Positions 12,862 through 23,493 of a DNA stretch of 64,000 bases are shown piece by piece. The DNA lies in assembly GCA_963777895.1 (NCBI GenBank), contig CAVZSF010000005.1, forward strand, positions 124,001-188,000, read 5' to 3'. This DNA comes from UBA2241 sp963777895 (GTDB lineage Bacteria > Actinomycetota > Thermoleophilia > UBA2241). The translations under genes were made by a program, and so were the position numbers. The notes beneath the pieces were generated by a model. The model saw only the letters and a program-made list of their open reading frames with translations. It was not told the origin of the DNA and ran no database searches. The number at the start of each line of letters is the position of its first letter. Position 1 is the stretch's first letter.

Positions 12862-13551
12862 TCAGCTGTCGAGCAGGTCCCGCACTCTGGCGCGGACCAT
12901 CTCAGCGAGGGTCGCAATGGTCCCTGTGCCATCGAAGCTCTCGGGGTCAAGCACGGCCTGGTAGGCGAGTCCGTCAAGGGCGGCGAGAATGACCGCGGCG
13001 AGCCGCTCGAGCTCCGGCCGCAGACGCGCGTCCACGGCCCGCCCGGCCAGCTGGTCCATCATGCCGGATTCTTCGAGCGTCAGCTGCCGGTACCACTCGT
13101 AGAGCGCGGCGATGCGGCGGCGCACGAGCTCGTCACGCACGGCCAGCGGCGCGATCTCGAGAATGGCCTGAGACGCCGGTGTATCGACGATGATCTCAAG
13201 CAGGCCGGTGATGTAGGCGTGGATGCGTTCGTCGCCGGGTGGCAGCCGGCGGACGCTCTCGGTGAGCGTGAGATAGGCATCCTGCGTGACGGCGTCCAGA
13301 AGCGCTTCGACCAGGCCCGCCTTTGTGCCGAAGTGCCGCTTGATGGTCGCCGGGCTCTCGCCTGCCTCCAAGGCGACGGCTTCGAGCGTCAGCCCGCGGT
13401 AGCCCCTTTCAAGAAGCACGCGCCAGGCGGTGTCGAGGATGTGCCGGGCGGTCGGGGGAAGGCTGGCGAGCGGCGTCGCCGCTTGCAGGCCGGGGTGCAC
13501 CGGCGGAGATATCGGCTTCGGCGGCCGCCCTCTGCGGCGCTGCTCGCTCAC
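12862..13551 (-). CDS. TetR family transcriptional regulator (first of a tandem pair)
   Basis: A 229-residue regulator with a basic N-terminal arm (RRRGRPPK) and a TetR helix-turn-helix, GLTLEAVALEAGESPATIKR then HFGTKAGLVEALLD, at about residues 55-100. A helical ligand-binding domain follows. The GTG start at 13551 is where the basic arm begins; longer in-frame starts would run into the upstream gene. The next gene upstream codes for a close relative with the same TLEAVALEAGE core, so the pair arose by duplication. Both stand divergent from the transporter-hydrolase operon at 14472 and are its most likely regulators. Ligand and operator are not known. Confidence 0.88.
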   Translation of the reverse strand: MSEQRRRGRPPKPISPPVHPGLQAATPLASLPPTARHILDTAWRVLLERGYRGLTLEAVALEAGESPATIKRHFGTKAGLVEALLDAVTQDAYLTLTESVRRLPPGDERIHAYITGLLEIIVDTPASQAILEIAPLAVRDELVRRRIAALYEWYRQLTLEESGMMDQLAGRAVDARLRPELERLAAVILAALDGLAYQAVLDPESFDGTGTIATLAEMVRARVRDLLDS

Positions 13552-13591
13552 CGGCCGAGCTCGGTAGGGCCGACCGTGCTGGACAGAGTCT

Positions 13592-14320
13592 TCACGACGC
13601 GTCACTCGACTCGACACGCCCCTGTTCGACGCCCGTGCGCAGGCGACCGTCGAGCACGGCGAAGACGAACAGATCGAGGAGCGCGAAGATCCTGTCGCGG
13701 TCCACGGCGTCGCGGTCGAGGCCGATCTGGAACGACAGTCCGTCGATGACCGCCAGGACGAGGGGGGCCAGCGCTTCGATGTCCTGACGAGCGTTCCCAT
13801 CGGCGATCGCGGCGAGACGCTCGCTGATGCCGAGCTGCTCCAGCACGGTCCCCCGGTAGTAGTCATACAGGACGGCGAAACGGTCGCGAAGGACCGGATC
13901 GCGCAGGCTGTGCCCCACGATCTCGAACATCCCCAGCGTGAGCTGAGGATCGGAGGCGAGCTCGCCCAGGCTGCGGAGCAGCGCATGCGCCTGCTGCCCT
14001 TCGTCTGGCAGCGTCGCGGCGCGCACGACGAGGTCCTCGTAGATATCCTGGCCGAGGTAGTCGAACAGGGCGTGGATCAGCCCTGCCTTGCTGCCGAAGT
14101 ACCGGGTGATGGTGGCACGGTCCTCGCCTGCCTCGAGCGCCACGGCCTCGAGGGTGAGCGCCTCGAACCCCTTCGCGAGTAGCAGCGTGCGGGCGGCGCT
14201 GAGCAGCCGGCCAGCTGTCGGGGACCGCCCCTCGAGCCACGCGGCCATGGGGGCCCCGGGGTAGGGGACGGGGGCCGACGGCGGCCTTCCCTTGCCCCTG
14301 GAGTCACTCGCGTCCGGCAT
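13592..14320 (-). CDS. TetR family transcriptional regulator (second of a tandem pair)
   Basis: A 242-residue regulator whose helix-turn-helix reads ALTLEAVALEAGEDRATITR then YFGSKAGLIHALFD (about residues 55-95), with a long helical C-terminal domain. ATG at 14320 has a strong Shine-Dalgarno sequence, AGGAGG, four bases upstream. The DNA carrying that ribosome site lies directly beside the TTGACA box of the divergent promoter for the binding-protein operon. A repressor bound in this 150-base gap could control itself and the operon. The downstream TetR gene follows after about 40 bases and is probably co-transcribed. Confidence 0.9.
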   Translation of the reverse strand: MPDASDSRGKGRPPSAPVPYPGAPMAAWLEGRSPTAGRLLSAARTLLLAKGFEALTLEAVALEAGEDRATITRYFGSKAGLIHALFDYLGQDIYEDLVVRAATLPDEGQQAHALLRSLGELASDPQLTLGMFEIVGHSLRDPVLRDRFAVLYDYYRGTVLEQLGISERLAAIADGNARQDIEALAPLVLAVIDGLSFQIGLDRDAVDRDRIFALLDLFVFAVLDGRLRTGVEQGRVESSDAS

Positions 14321-14329
14321 TATTCCTCC

Positions 14330-14357
14330 TTGACAGGGGGCTACCGCTATCTATCTT
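14330..14357 (+). promoter_or_regulatory. Promoter candidate for the peptide-transport/hydrolase operon
   Basis: A perfect TTGACA (14330-14335), a 16-base spacer and TATCTT (14352-14357) precede the binding-protein ATG at 14472 by about 110 bases. This is one of the best sigma-70-like matches I noticed in the window. It is the only clear promoter I found for the following same-strand run of ten genes. Confidence 0.55.
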
Positions 14358-14471
14358 AGGCCCGCAGGCCACGACGGCCACGCGATCAGTGTGGAGCCGG
14401 GCCCATACACAGCCGGCGTGCGGTCGCAGAATCCGACACGCCGGCAGACTCCGACCAGGGGGTTTGGGGAC

Positions 14472-16160
14472 ATGAGCGCAAGGGTGACGAGGGGCCGCAC
14501 GCGCCCCGGCAAGCGCATACTGGGGGTTCTCTGCGTCACGGTCCTGCTTCTCGCCGCCGTGCTCCTGTCCTCCTGCGGCAGCTCGAACGAGCCGGCATCG
14601 ACGGCGAGCACGGCCGCGGCGTCCGGTCTGGTTTCGTCGACGACGCCTGGCACGGGGACCCTCGACTCGATCGTGTGGGCTTTGCCGCTCGGCGAGCCCA
14701 CGACCCTCGACCCGGTCAAGGCCGGCGACTACGGGCCTTGCTTTGTGAGCTCGCAGCTTCACGACACCCTGGTCCGCTACTCGCCTGAATGGGAGCTCGG
14801 CCCGGGCATCGCCGAGTCCTGGGACTACGTCAACGACAAGACCCTCATCTTCACGATCCGCCAGAATGCCAAGTTCTGGGACGGCAACCCGGTGACCGCC
14901 GACGACGTGCTCTACAGCCTCCAGCGCAGCGCGACCTGGGACAGCGGGTCGATCTGGGCAGGCTTCTTCAGCAACGTAAAGAGCATGAAGAAGACCGGCG
15001 ACTGGGAAGTCACCATCAAGTTCGCCAACCCGGACGAGCTGCTGCTCAAGGAGCTCGCGACGAGCGCCGGCGGGATCGTCGAGAAGTCCTACGTCGAGAA
15101 GGTCGGCGACCAGAAGTACGGCGCCGGCATGAACGTGATGGGCAGCGGCCCCTACAAGATCACAAGCTGGAAGTCGGGCAGCGAGATCGCGCTTGAGGCC
15201 GTGCCGGGCTACTGGGACGCCAACCTGCAACCGAAGGTCCAGAAGGTCGCCCTCAAGTTCATCACCGACACCAGCACCCTGACGAGCGCGCTGCTCTCCG
15301 GCGAGCTCGACGGCGCCTACGAGGTCCCGGCGACCAGCATCCCCGCCTTCGAGAGCTCGACGATCGGCAAGATCTACCTCGGTCCTAGCCTCTCGATCTC
15401 CGAGCTCGCGATCTCGAACCCGGACGGGCCGATGGGGAACCCCCAGCTCCGCACCGCTCTGGCGATGGCCCTTGACCGCAAGGCCATCGTCGAGAAGGTC
15501 TACAACGGCGCGGCCCTGCCCAACAAGACCTTCACGCCACCGAGCGCTTGGGACCCTGCAGCGTACGACGTCTACAAGAATGCGTACGACGCGATCACGG
15601 TGCCCGGCGAGACCGCCGATGTCGAGGGCGCCAAGCAGATCGTGGCCAGCCAGCCGGGCGCCGACAAGCCCATGGTGATGGCGGTCATGGCGGGCGACCA
15701 GCTCGAGCTTCAGCTCGCTTCGATCGTGCAGCAGGCGGCCAAGGACATCGGCATGACCATCAACCTGAAGCAGCTCCAGCCGATGGACATGTCCAACTTC
15801 TTCTACGTGCCCGAGTATCGCAAGGGCATCGACATGGGGATGACGCTGGGCTTCCTCGACGTGCCCGACCCGCTCGACTACACCTCTTACTTCTTCGGCA
15901 AGGACGCCTACTTCAACTGGATCGGCTACAGCAACCCAGAGGTGGAGCAGTTGCTGGAGAAGGCGCGCCAGACCCTGGATCCGGTCGAGCGCGCCAACAT
16001 CTTCGCGGAGGCCCAGGCGCTGTACACGAAGGACACGATCGTCATACCCATCGCGCAGCACAACGAGGTGCTCTACATGAACGACCGCATCAGCGGCGCA
16101 CCCGTGTCGTTCACGTACATGTGGCTCCCCGGTTTGGCGATGCTGGGCGGGACCCAGTAG
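14472..16160 (+). CDS. ABC transporter substrate-binding lipoprotein, family 5 (peptide/nickel type)
   Basis: A 562-residue extracytoplasmic receptor of the DppA/OppA type. It has a lipoprotein signal peptide with lipobox LLSSC (Cys35), followed by a Ser/Thr/Ala-rich linker. Family features include GEPTTLDPVKAGD, RQNAKFWDGNPVTADDVLYS and GSGPYKITSWKSGSEIALEA. The start is the ATG that gives a proper signal peptide; it follows GGGGAC at a usable distance. The gene is intact and leads the operon with DppB, DppC, DppD and DppF homologues. Such receptors bind peptides, but also opines, glycosides, nickel chelates and drugs. The downstream hydrolases suggest an ester- or amide-containing substrate (inference). 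Confidence 0.92.
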   Translation: MSARVTRGRTRPGKRILGVLCVTVLLLAAVLLSSCGSSNEPASTASTAAASGLVSSTTPGTGTLDSIVWALPLGEPTTLDPVKAGDYGPCFVSSQLHDTLVRYSPEWELGPGIAESWDYVNDKTLIFTIRQNAKFWDGNPVTADDVLYSLQRSATWDSGSIWAGFFSNVKSMKKTGDWEVTIKFANPDELLLKELATSAGGIVEKSYVEKVGDQKYGAGMNVMGSGPYKITSWKSGSEIALEAVPGYWDANLQPKVQKVALKFITDTSTLTSALLSGELDGAYEVPATSIPAFESSTIGKIYLGPSLSISELAISNPDGPMGNPQLRTALAMALDRKAIVEKVYNGAALPNKTFTPPSAWDPAAYDVYKNAYDAITVPGETADVEGAKQIVASQPGADKPMVMAVMAGDQLELQLASIVQQAAKDIGMTINLKQLQPMDMSNFFYVPEYRKGIDMGMTLGFLDVPDPLDYTSYFFGKDAYFNWIGYSNPEVEQLLEKARQTLDPVERANIFAEAQALYTKDTIVIPIAQHNEVLYMNDRISGAPVSFTYMWLPGLAMLGGTQ

Positions 16161-16210
16161 TCCTGAAAGGGATGAGGGCGCCGGCGACTCGCGTGAAAAG
16201 GCTTGCCTGA

Positions 16211-17154
16211 GTGGCACGGTTCGCCTTACAGCGTCTCGGCGCCCTCATCCTCACGCTGTTCGTCGCCAGCTGTGCTGATCTTCGGGTCGCTCTACCTGGC
16301 GCCCGGCGACCCCGGCGACGCTGCTCGCCGGCGGGCGAGCGACGCCCGAGGTGCTCGATCAGATCCGCGAGCAGAACCACCTCAACGATCCCGTGTGGAC
16401 GTCGCTACTGGGACTGGCTCACGGGCGTCGTGCAGGGGGACCTCGGGCACTCGTTCATCTACCGGCAGCCGGTGACCTCGCTGCTCGCGCCGCGGGTCGG
16501 CAACACCCTCTTCCTCGTCGTCTACGCCTCGATCCTCATCCTCGGCGTGGGCGTCAGTCTCGGGTTGATCTCCGGCGCTGCGGACGCGGCTGGGGGGCGT
16601 GGTGACGGCCGCGACCGCGTTCGGCATCGCCACGCCCGCCTTCGTGGCCGCCATCGTCCTGATCACCGTCTTCGCCGTGAACCTGGGCTGGTTCCCCGTG
16701 TTCGGCTCGGGAGAGGGCTTCTGGGACAGGCTGTGGCATCTGACCCTGCCGGCTGTCGCCCTCGCCTTCACGTGGTGCGCCTACGTGACGCAGATCACCA
16801 AGGCCTCGGTGAGGGAGGAGCTCGGGCGCGAGCACGTGGAGACGGCGCGCAGCCGCGGCATCCCCTGGCCGCTGATCGTGAGGCGGCACGTCTTCCGCAA
16901 CGCGCTGATCCCGATCACCACGGTGGCGGGGCTGACGGTCGCAGGGCTGATCGCCGGGGCGGTCGTCGTCGAACAGGCCTTCGGCCTGAACGGGATGGGC
17001 TCGTTTCTGGTGCAGTCCGCGTCACAGAAGGACTTCGCCGTCGTGCAGGCGATCTCGTTGCTCCTGGTCACCGCCTTCGTCGTCGGCGAACGCTGTGGTC
17101 GACCTGATGAACGGCCTGCTCGACCCGCGGCTGCGACTGAGCAAGTCGGGGTGA
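16211..17154 (+). CDS. ABC transporter permease, DppB type (frameshifted)
   Basis: Inner-membrane permease of the peptide/nickel family, about 310 residues and six helices. MARFALQRLGALILTLFVAS begins helix 1. After a frame change, LIFGSLYLAPGDP continues in the usual periplasmic loop. Family motifs DLGHSFIYRQPV, LGWFPVFGSG and the EAA-loop region ETARSRGIPWPLIVRRHVFR with NALIPI are present. The C-terminus is in a further frame (LMNGLLDPRLRLSKSG). Frame changes lie near 16270, 16310, 16395, 16590 and 17090. It starts 50 bases after the binding protein and ends two bases before the next permease, as in standard dpp operons. Confidence 0.88.
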
Positions 17155-17156
17155 GA

Positions 17157-18029
17157 TGGCGACCGAACGTCGACATAGCGGTCCCCGCGGTCAAGACAGC
17201 CGCTCGAGGCGCGCTTGGCCAGAGTCGACTGGATCGCGGTCGTCTGCGCGGCCGTCATCCTGATCATCGTGTCGGTGGCGCTCTTCGCGCCGTGGCTGGC
17301 TCCCCACGACCCCAACCAGGTCGACATCCTGGGACGCTCACGAAGGGCCGTCGAGCGCTCACCTGCTGGGCACCGACTCGCTCGGGCGCGACCTGCTGTC
17401 GCGGCTCATCTACGGAGCGCGTCTCAGCCTCATCGGGCCCGCGCTGATCGTCGTGCTCGCGACCGTCGTCGGGACGGCCCTGGCCATCATCGCGGCCTGG
17501 ATGGGCGGCTGGCCGGACAACCTGATCTCACGCGTGCTCGACATCCTGTTCGCCTTCCCGGGGCTGATCTTCGCGATCCTGGCGGTCGCGCTGTTCGGCC
17601 CCGGCCTCTGGCGCCGGTGATCGCGCTCTCGATCGCCTATCTGCCCTTCGACGCCCGGGTCCTGCGCAGCGTCGCCATGCGCGAGCGCGCCCTGCCCTAC
17701 ATCGAGGCCTGCTACGTCGAGGGCCTGCCGACGCGCAGGATCACGCTCCGCCACCTGCTGCCCAACATCCTGCCGTTCGTGCTGGTGCAGGCCACGCTGT
17801 CGTTCGGCTACGCGCTCGTCGACCTCGCCGCCATCTCGTACCTCGGCCTCGGCGTCGCCCCGCCCGCGGCGGAGTGGGGGCTCATGGTGGCCAACGGGCA
17901 GGCGTCCATCCTCACCGGCCATCCGCAGGAGTCGATCTACGCGGGCCTCATGATCGTGATCACCGTCGTCGCCTTCAACCTGCTCGGCGACCGGCTCGCC
18001 ACGCTGCTTCTCGGTGAAGGCCACGATGA
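17157..18029 (+). CDS. ABC transporter permease, DppC type (frameshifted)
   Basis: The second membrane subunit of the peptide-type transporter. After an Arg-rich cytoplasmic N-terminus come helix 1 (IAVVCAAVILIIVSVALFAP), WLAPHDPNQVD, LLGTDSLGRDLLSRLIYGAR, and the EAA loop EACYVEGLPTRRITLRHLLP. It ends with VVAFNLLGDRL. Frame changes lie near 17205, 17335 and 17610, and the exact stop is not resolved. The end overlaps the ATG of the ATPase gene at 18026 or nearly so, which implies translational coupling. Confidence 0.87.
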
Positions 18030-19111
18030 CGCCGCTGCTGCACATCGACGACCTTCACGTCGAGCTGCCCGTCGGCGAGGAGCTGCGGCCGGTCCTCCAC
18101 GAGACGACGCTCACCGTGGACGCCGGCGAGGCGCTGGGTCTGGTGGGCGAGTCGGGCGCGGGCAAGTCGATGACCGCCCGGGCCGTGCATGCGGCTCCTG
18201 CCGCCGGGCGCGCAGGTGAGCGGCCAGGTCCTCTTCGACGGCAAGGACGTGCTCGGCTTCGACCGCGAAGAGCTGCGCCGCTTCCTGCGCCTCGGACGTG
18301 GCGATGATCTTCCAGGACCCCACGCACGCACATCAATCCGGTGCGCAAGATCGGCGACTTCCTCACCGAGGCTCTCGTCGACCAACGACGGGATGGCGGC
18401 GGAAGAGGCGCGGCGGCGTCGTCGGGCATCCTCGAGGACGTCGGCATCGACGACGCCGACCGCCGCCTGCGCCAGTACCCGCACGAGCTCTCGGGCGGCC
18501 TGCTGCAGCGGGTCATGATCGCCGCGGCCCTCGCCGATCAAGCCGCGGCTGCTGCTCGCCGACGAGCCCACGACCTCGCTCGACGTGACGACGCAGGCCG
18601 AGGTCATGGCGATCCTCGACGAGCAGCGCCGACGAGCGCGGCCTGGCCATGATCTTCGTCACCCACGACCTGGAGCTGGCCGCCGCCGTCTGCGACCGCA
18701 TCGCCGTGATGTACGCCGGCTTCCTCGTGGAGGACCGGCCGCGCCGAGGCGCTCCACGAGCAGGCGCTGCACCCCTACACCGCGGGCCTGCTCGCCTCGC
18801 GACCGAGCCCCACGCAGAAGGCCCGCCGCCTGACGGCCATCCCCGGACGGCCGCTCTCGGCCTTCGAGGTGGAGGACGGCTGCCCCTTCACGATCGCGCT
18901 GCCCCTACGTGCAGCGAGCGCTGCCGCGACGAGCGGCCGGAGCTGCGCGAGCTCGACGGCGGGCGGGTGCGCTGCCACCGCGCCGAGGAGCTCCGCGACG
19001 GGTCGGCGGTGGCGCAGGTAGCGACGGCGCAGGCCGAGCCGCCGGCAGACGAGGTGGAGACCCCGGTGACGACGCGCCGGGACGGGGCTGGCCCGGAGAG
19101 CGGAGAGGCCC

Positions 19112-19119
<8 letters not shown>
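18026..19119 (+). CDS. ABC transporter ATP-binding protein, DppD type (frameshifted)
   Basis: One of the two ATPases that drive the peptide-type transporter. Walker A is GESGAGKS, the Q-loop is MIFQDP, the signature is ELSGGLLQR, Walker B is LLLADEPTTSLD, and the switch is VTHDLEL. The C-terminal oligopeptide-transporter extension has the expected cysteine cluster (CPF...RCPYV...CSERCRDERPEL), which binds an iron-sulfur cluster in related proteins. At least eight frame changes occur between 18190 and 18940. These are consistent with single-base errors because every canonical motif survives in one of the frames. The gene overlaps the next ATPase gene. Confidence 0.88.
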
Positions 19120-19996
<877 letters not shown>

Positions 19997-20017
19997 GAGC
20001 ACCGGGAAGGAGTCGTC

Positions 20018-21694
20018 ATGGCGATCACCCTGGAGACGCTGCGCCCTGCGCCGATCGATCCGTCGGCCGAGCAGGTGATGGTGCCGATGCGCGACGGCGT
20101 GCGCCTGGCCACCGACGTCTACCTGCCGGCGGCGCCGGGCCGCTGCCCGGCCGTCCTCGTGCGCCTGCCCTACGACAAGTGCGGGCGCTACACGTTCATG
20201 CCGGCGCTGCGCGCCGTACTTCACCGAGCGCGGCTACGCCTTCGTCGTCCAGGACGTGCGCGGCAAGTACCGCTCCGAGGGCGAGACCATGCCCTTCACC
20301 CACGAGGTCGAGGACGGCTACGACACGCTCGACTGGGTCGTCGCCCAGCCTGGTGCAACGGCCTCGTCGGCATGTTCGGCGACTCCTACTACGGCTACAC
20401 GCAGTGGGCCGCCGTCGCGAGCGGCCATCCCGCTCTCAAGGCGATCGTGCCCGCGGGTGACCAGCGCCGAACCTGCGGGTACTGACGGAGTGGTGGGGCG
20501 ACAGCGTCGTCGCCGCTGTACGGCGCCGACTACCTGACCCATTTCTGGGTCGACCAGCTGAATCACTTCTACGAGGCCGGACTACGACCACCGGCCGCTC
20601 GCCGAGGCCTATGACGAGGGCTTGGCCGCCATCGGCGCGCGCTCCGCCGCCTTCGACCGCATGCTGCAGCATCGACGGCCCCGGGGGCTTTGCGCAGTAC
20701 CCGGGCGGCCACCCCTTCGACAAGCTGAAGGTCCCGGTGCTCCATTCGGTGGGCTGGTTCGACAACATCCTGCCGTACTCGATGGTCGACTACGACGAAC
20801 TGCATCGCCCGTCCCGAGCTGGCCGGCCTGCAGTACCTCGTCGCCGACTCCACCGACCACGAGAACTACCACCTGCGCGAGGTGCCGGTCGCGCCTGAGG
20901 ACGACCACGACACCAACGACGACGGCCCTGGCGCGGATGCTGCCCATCTACCTGGGGCCGGCCTCGACTTCTTCGACGTCTTCCTCAAGGGGAAGGGCGC
21001 GCCGGAGAACGTCGCGCGCGCCGCCTGGTTCCTGGGCCATGACGACTGGCACACGTCCACGACCTGGCCGCCGCCGGGCGCGCGCGAGCTGCGCCTCTAC
21101 CTGGGCGCGGCGGAGCGCGCCGCCTCGGGTCCCGAGGGCGGCGCGCTGCTGGCCGCGCCCGAGGCGAGCCGCGCCACGGCGCGCTGGGTCCACGACCCGG
21201 CCGACCTCGTGCCCTCCACGCCGCTCAACCCGTTCGCCTTCCTGCTCTACTGGCCGGACGAACGCGAGGTCCAGAGCCGCGACGACGTGCTCACCTTCAC
21301 GACCGAGCCCATGACGGAGCCGCTCGACCTCACCGGGCCGGCGACGGCGCGCCTCGCCGTCGGATCGAGCTTCAGCTCGATGCACGTCATGGTCAAGCTC
21401 TGCGACGTCGACCCCGACGGGGCCGCTCACATGCTGCTGCGCGGCGAGCGGCTCGTGCGCGACCCCGACCCGGGGCGCCTCGTCGACATCCCGCTCAGCC
21501 ACACCGGCCACCGCCTGCTGCCGGGCCACAGCCTGAGGATCAGCGTCGCCTCGAGCGACTTCCCGCTGTACCTGCCGCACCCCGGCACCGCCGAGAACCC
21601 CTGGTTCGCGACCGAGGGCTCGCGGAACGAGCAGACCCTGGCGACGGGCGCGTCGGCCGCCTCGTACCTGAGCCTCACGGTGAGTCAGGGTTGA
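20018..21694 (+). CDS. CocE/NonD-type alpha/beta hydrolase (frameshifted)
   Basis: A second serine hydrolase of the S15/cocaine esterase family, about 555 residues. The start MAITLETLRP has a good AAGGAG site. It is followed by VMVPMRDGVRLATDVYLPA, FVVQDVRGKYRSEGE and the nucleophile motif GDSYYGYTQW. Next come VLHSVGWFDNILPY with DSTDHENYH (Asp and His regions) and a C-terminal jelly-roll (LTGPATARLAVGSSFSSMHV). About nine frame changes occur between 20210 and 20930; after that the frame is clean. It is a paralogue of the enzyme at 10930-12785 but not a recent copy. Its place between a peptide-type importer and amidohydrolases suggests it acts on the imported compound (inference). Confidence 0.88.
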
Positions 21695-21756
21695 GTGACG
21701 CGGCGCGCGACCCTCGACGGCAGCTGAGCGATCCTCCCGCGGAACGCGAGGGACCC

Positions 21757-23493
21757 ATGACGAGTCGCGAGGATACGACGAAGCCGAACGTCGGTCACGA
21801 CGCCGACCGGGTCTTCACGAACGCGCGCATCCACACGCAGGACTCCACGAGGAGCGTCGCTCAGGCGGTAGCTGTCCACGCAGAAAGGATCGTCTACGTC
21901 GGTACGGACTCCGGAGTGGCGTCGTTCATCGGTCCGCGGACAGAGGTCGTCGACCTGGACGGCAAGATGGTGCTGCCGGGCTTCATCGACAGTCACATGC
22001 ACCTGATGCTCGGAGCGGTCGAGGCCCTGTACGAGGTCTCGATACCGTACGGGCTCCCGGTCGCGGAGTACCTGCCCAGGATCAAGGCGTTTGCCGACGA
22101 CAATCCCGGGTTGCCGGTCATCCGGGGCGCCGGCTGGGACGACGGCGCCTTCCTCCTGGCCGGTCCGGCCAAAGAGATGCTGGACACGGCCGTTCCTGAC
22201 AGGCCCGCCGCCATCGTCGCGACCTCACGGCACACGCTCTGGGTCAACACGGCGGCGCTGCAGCTCGCCGGGATCACGAAGGACACGCCGGACCCGCCCC
22301 ACGGCACCATCGAGAAGGACGCAGCGAGTGGCGAGCCGACCGGCACTCTCTACGAGAGTGCGCAGGATCTGGTGCTCGACAAGCTTCCGCCGTACAGCGT
22401 CGACCAGTACAAGGCGGGGTTCGAGTACATCTTGCGGAGTGTGGCCGGCAAGAACGGGATCACCAGCGCCTTCGAAGCCCGCATCCTTCCCAGGGAGGCG
22501 AACGGCCGGCAGGCCCTCGAGGAACTGGAGCGAGAAGGCAAGCTCACGCTGCGCATTCGCGCGGCTCTGATGCTGGATCCTGATCGGCCGCTTGATTCCC
22601 AGCTGCGATGGGCCGAAGCCACCCGCAAGCAGCACGACGGGCCCCTGTTCAAGACGGACGCCGTGAAGTTCTTCGTCGACGGAGTCGGCTTCACCACGTA
22701 CCTCCTCGAGCCCTTCTCGACGATCCCTGCCGGCTTGCCAGCCGACTGCCGCGGGGTCTCGACATGGACGGCCGAGGGCTTGAGCCAGGCCTCAGTCGCC
22801 GCGGCGCAGCGTGGTTTTCGTCTTCACTACCACGCCATCGGCGACGCCGCCGTGAGGATGTCGCTGGACGCGGTGGCGAAGGTCGAAGAGGCTGTCGGGT
22901 CCACAGAGGTCCGTCCTGAGATCGCGCATCTCTTCGTCGTCGACCCGACCGACATGCAGCGCCTCGCCGACCTCAAGGTGGTCGCCGTGCTGCAGCCAGT
23001 CTGGATGATGAAGGATCCCGTCTACGACAGTACGTACCTGCCGCTGTTCGGGGACGAGCGGTGTGAGCGCCTCTTCCCGCTCAAGAGCCTCTTCGACCTC
23101 GGCCTCACCGTCGCGTCGTCCAGCGACTACCCCGTCACCGACCCCGATTCGCCACTCGACGGCATCATGACAGGGGTACTCCGGTGGCATCCCTCCTGGA
23201 GCGAGCCCGGCGATGTGTGGACGCCCGCCGAGCGAGTCGGCCTTGGCCAGATGATCGACAGCTTCACGATCAACGGCGCCAAGGCCAACTTCCTCGAGCA
23301 CGAGACGGGCTCGATCGAGGTCGGCAAGTCCGCCGACATGGTCGTGTTGAACGAGGATCTTTTCGATCTTCCTCCCGAGCGGATCGGATACAACTGGCTG
23401 GGCCTAGCCGGCACCGCCAAGGTGCTGATGACGATCTTCGCCGGCAAGACCGTGTACGCGGATCCCGAGTCGCATCCGGGAGGTGAGGTGTGA
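21757..23493 (+). CDS. YtcJ-type metal-dependent amidohydrolase
   Basis: Amidohydrolase-superfamily enzyme of the YtcJ/N-substituted formamide deformylase branch (family amidohydro_3), 578 residues. The N-terminal beta-sandwich (TNARIHTQD) leads to the metal-binding H-x-H in GFIDSHMHL. Further ligands are in FRLHYHAIGDAAV, IAHLFVVDPTDM and the Asp of SSDYPVTDPDSP. The C-terminal sandwich closes with GSIEVGKSADMVVL. ATG at 21757 sits just before conserved sequence; an in-frame TTG at 21691 overlaps the previous stop and would add 22 poorly structured residues. It overlaps the next paralogous gene by four bases, so the two are coupled and may act together. The substrate is unknown. Confidence 0.88.
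   Translation: MTSREDTTKPNVGHDADRVFTNARIHTQDSTRSVAQAVAVHAERIVYVGTDSGVASFIGPRTEVVDLDGKMVLPGFIDSHMHLMLGAVEALYEVSIPYGLPVAEYLPRIKAFADDNPGLPVIRGAGWDDGAFLLAGPAKEMLDTAVPDRPAAIVATSRHTLWVNTAALQLAGITKDTPDPPHGTIEKDAASGEPTGTLYESAQDLVLDKLPPYSVDQYKAGFEYILRSVAGKNGITSAFEARILPREANGRQALEELEREGKLTLRIRAALMLDPDRPLDSQLRWAEATRKQHDGPLFKTDAVKFFVDGVGFTTYLLEPFSTIPAGLPADCRGVSTWTAEGLSQASVAAAQRGFRLHYHAIGDAAVRMSLDAVAKVEEAVGSTEVRPEIAHLFVVDPTDMQRLADLKVVAVLQPVWMMKDPVYDSTYLPLFGDERCERLFPLKSLFDLGLTVASSSDYPVTDPDSPLDGIMTGVLRWHPSWSEPGDVWTPAERVGLGQMIDSFTINGAKANFLEHETGSIEVGKSADMVVLNEDLFDLPPERIGYNWLGLAGTAKVLMTIFAGKTVYADPESHPGGEV

Noticed and set aside
14304..16217. Open frame of over 600 codons on the minus strand opposite the family 5 binding protein
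   Set aside because: The + strand gene has a lipobox and clear family motifs. The antisense translation has no recognisable domain. Long antisense frames are common at this G+C content.
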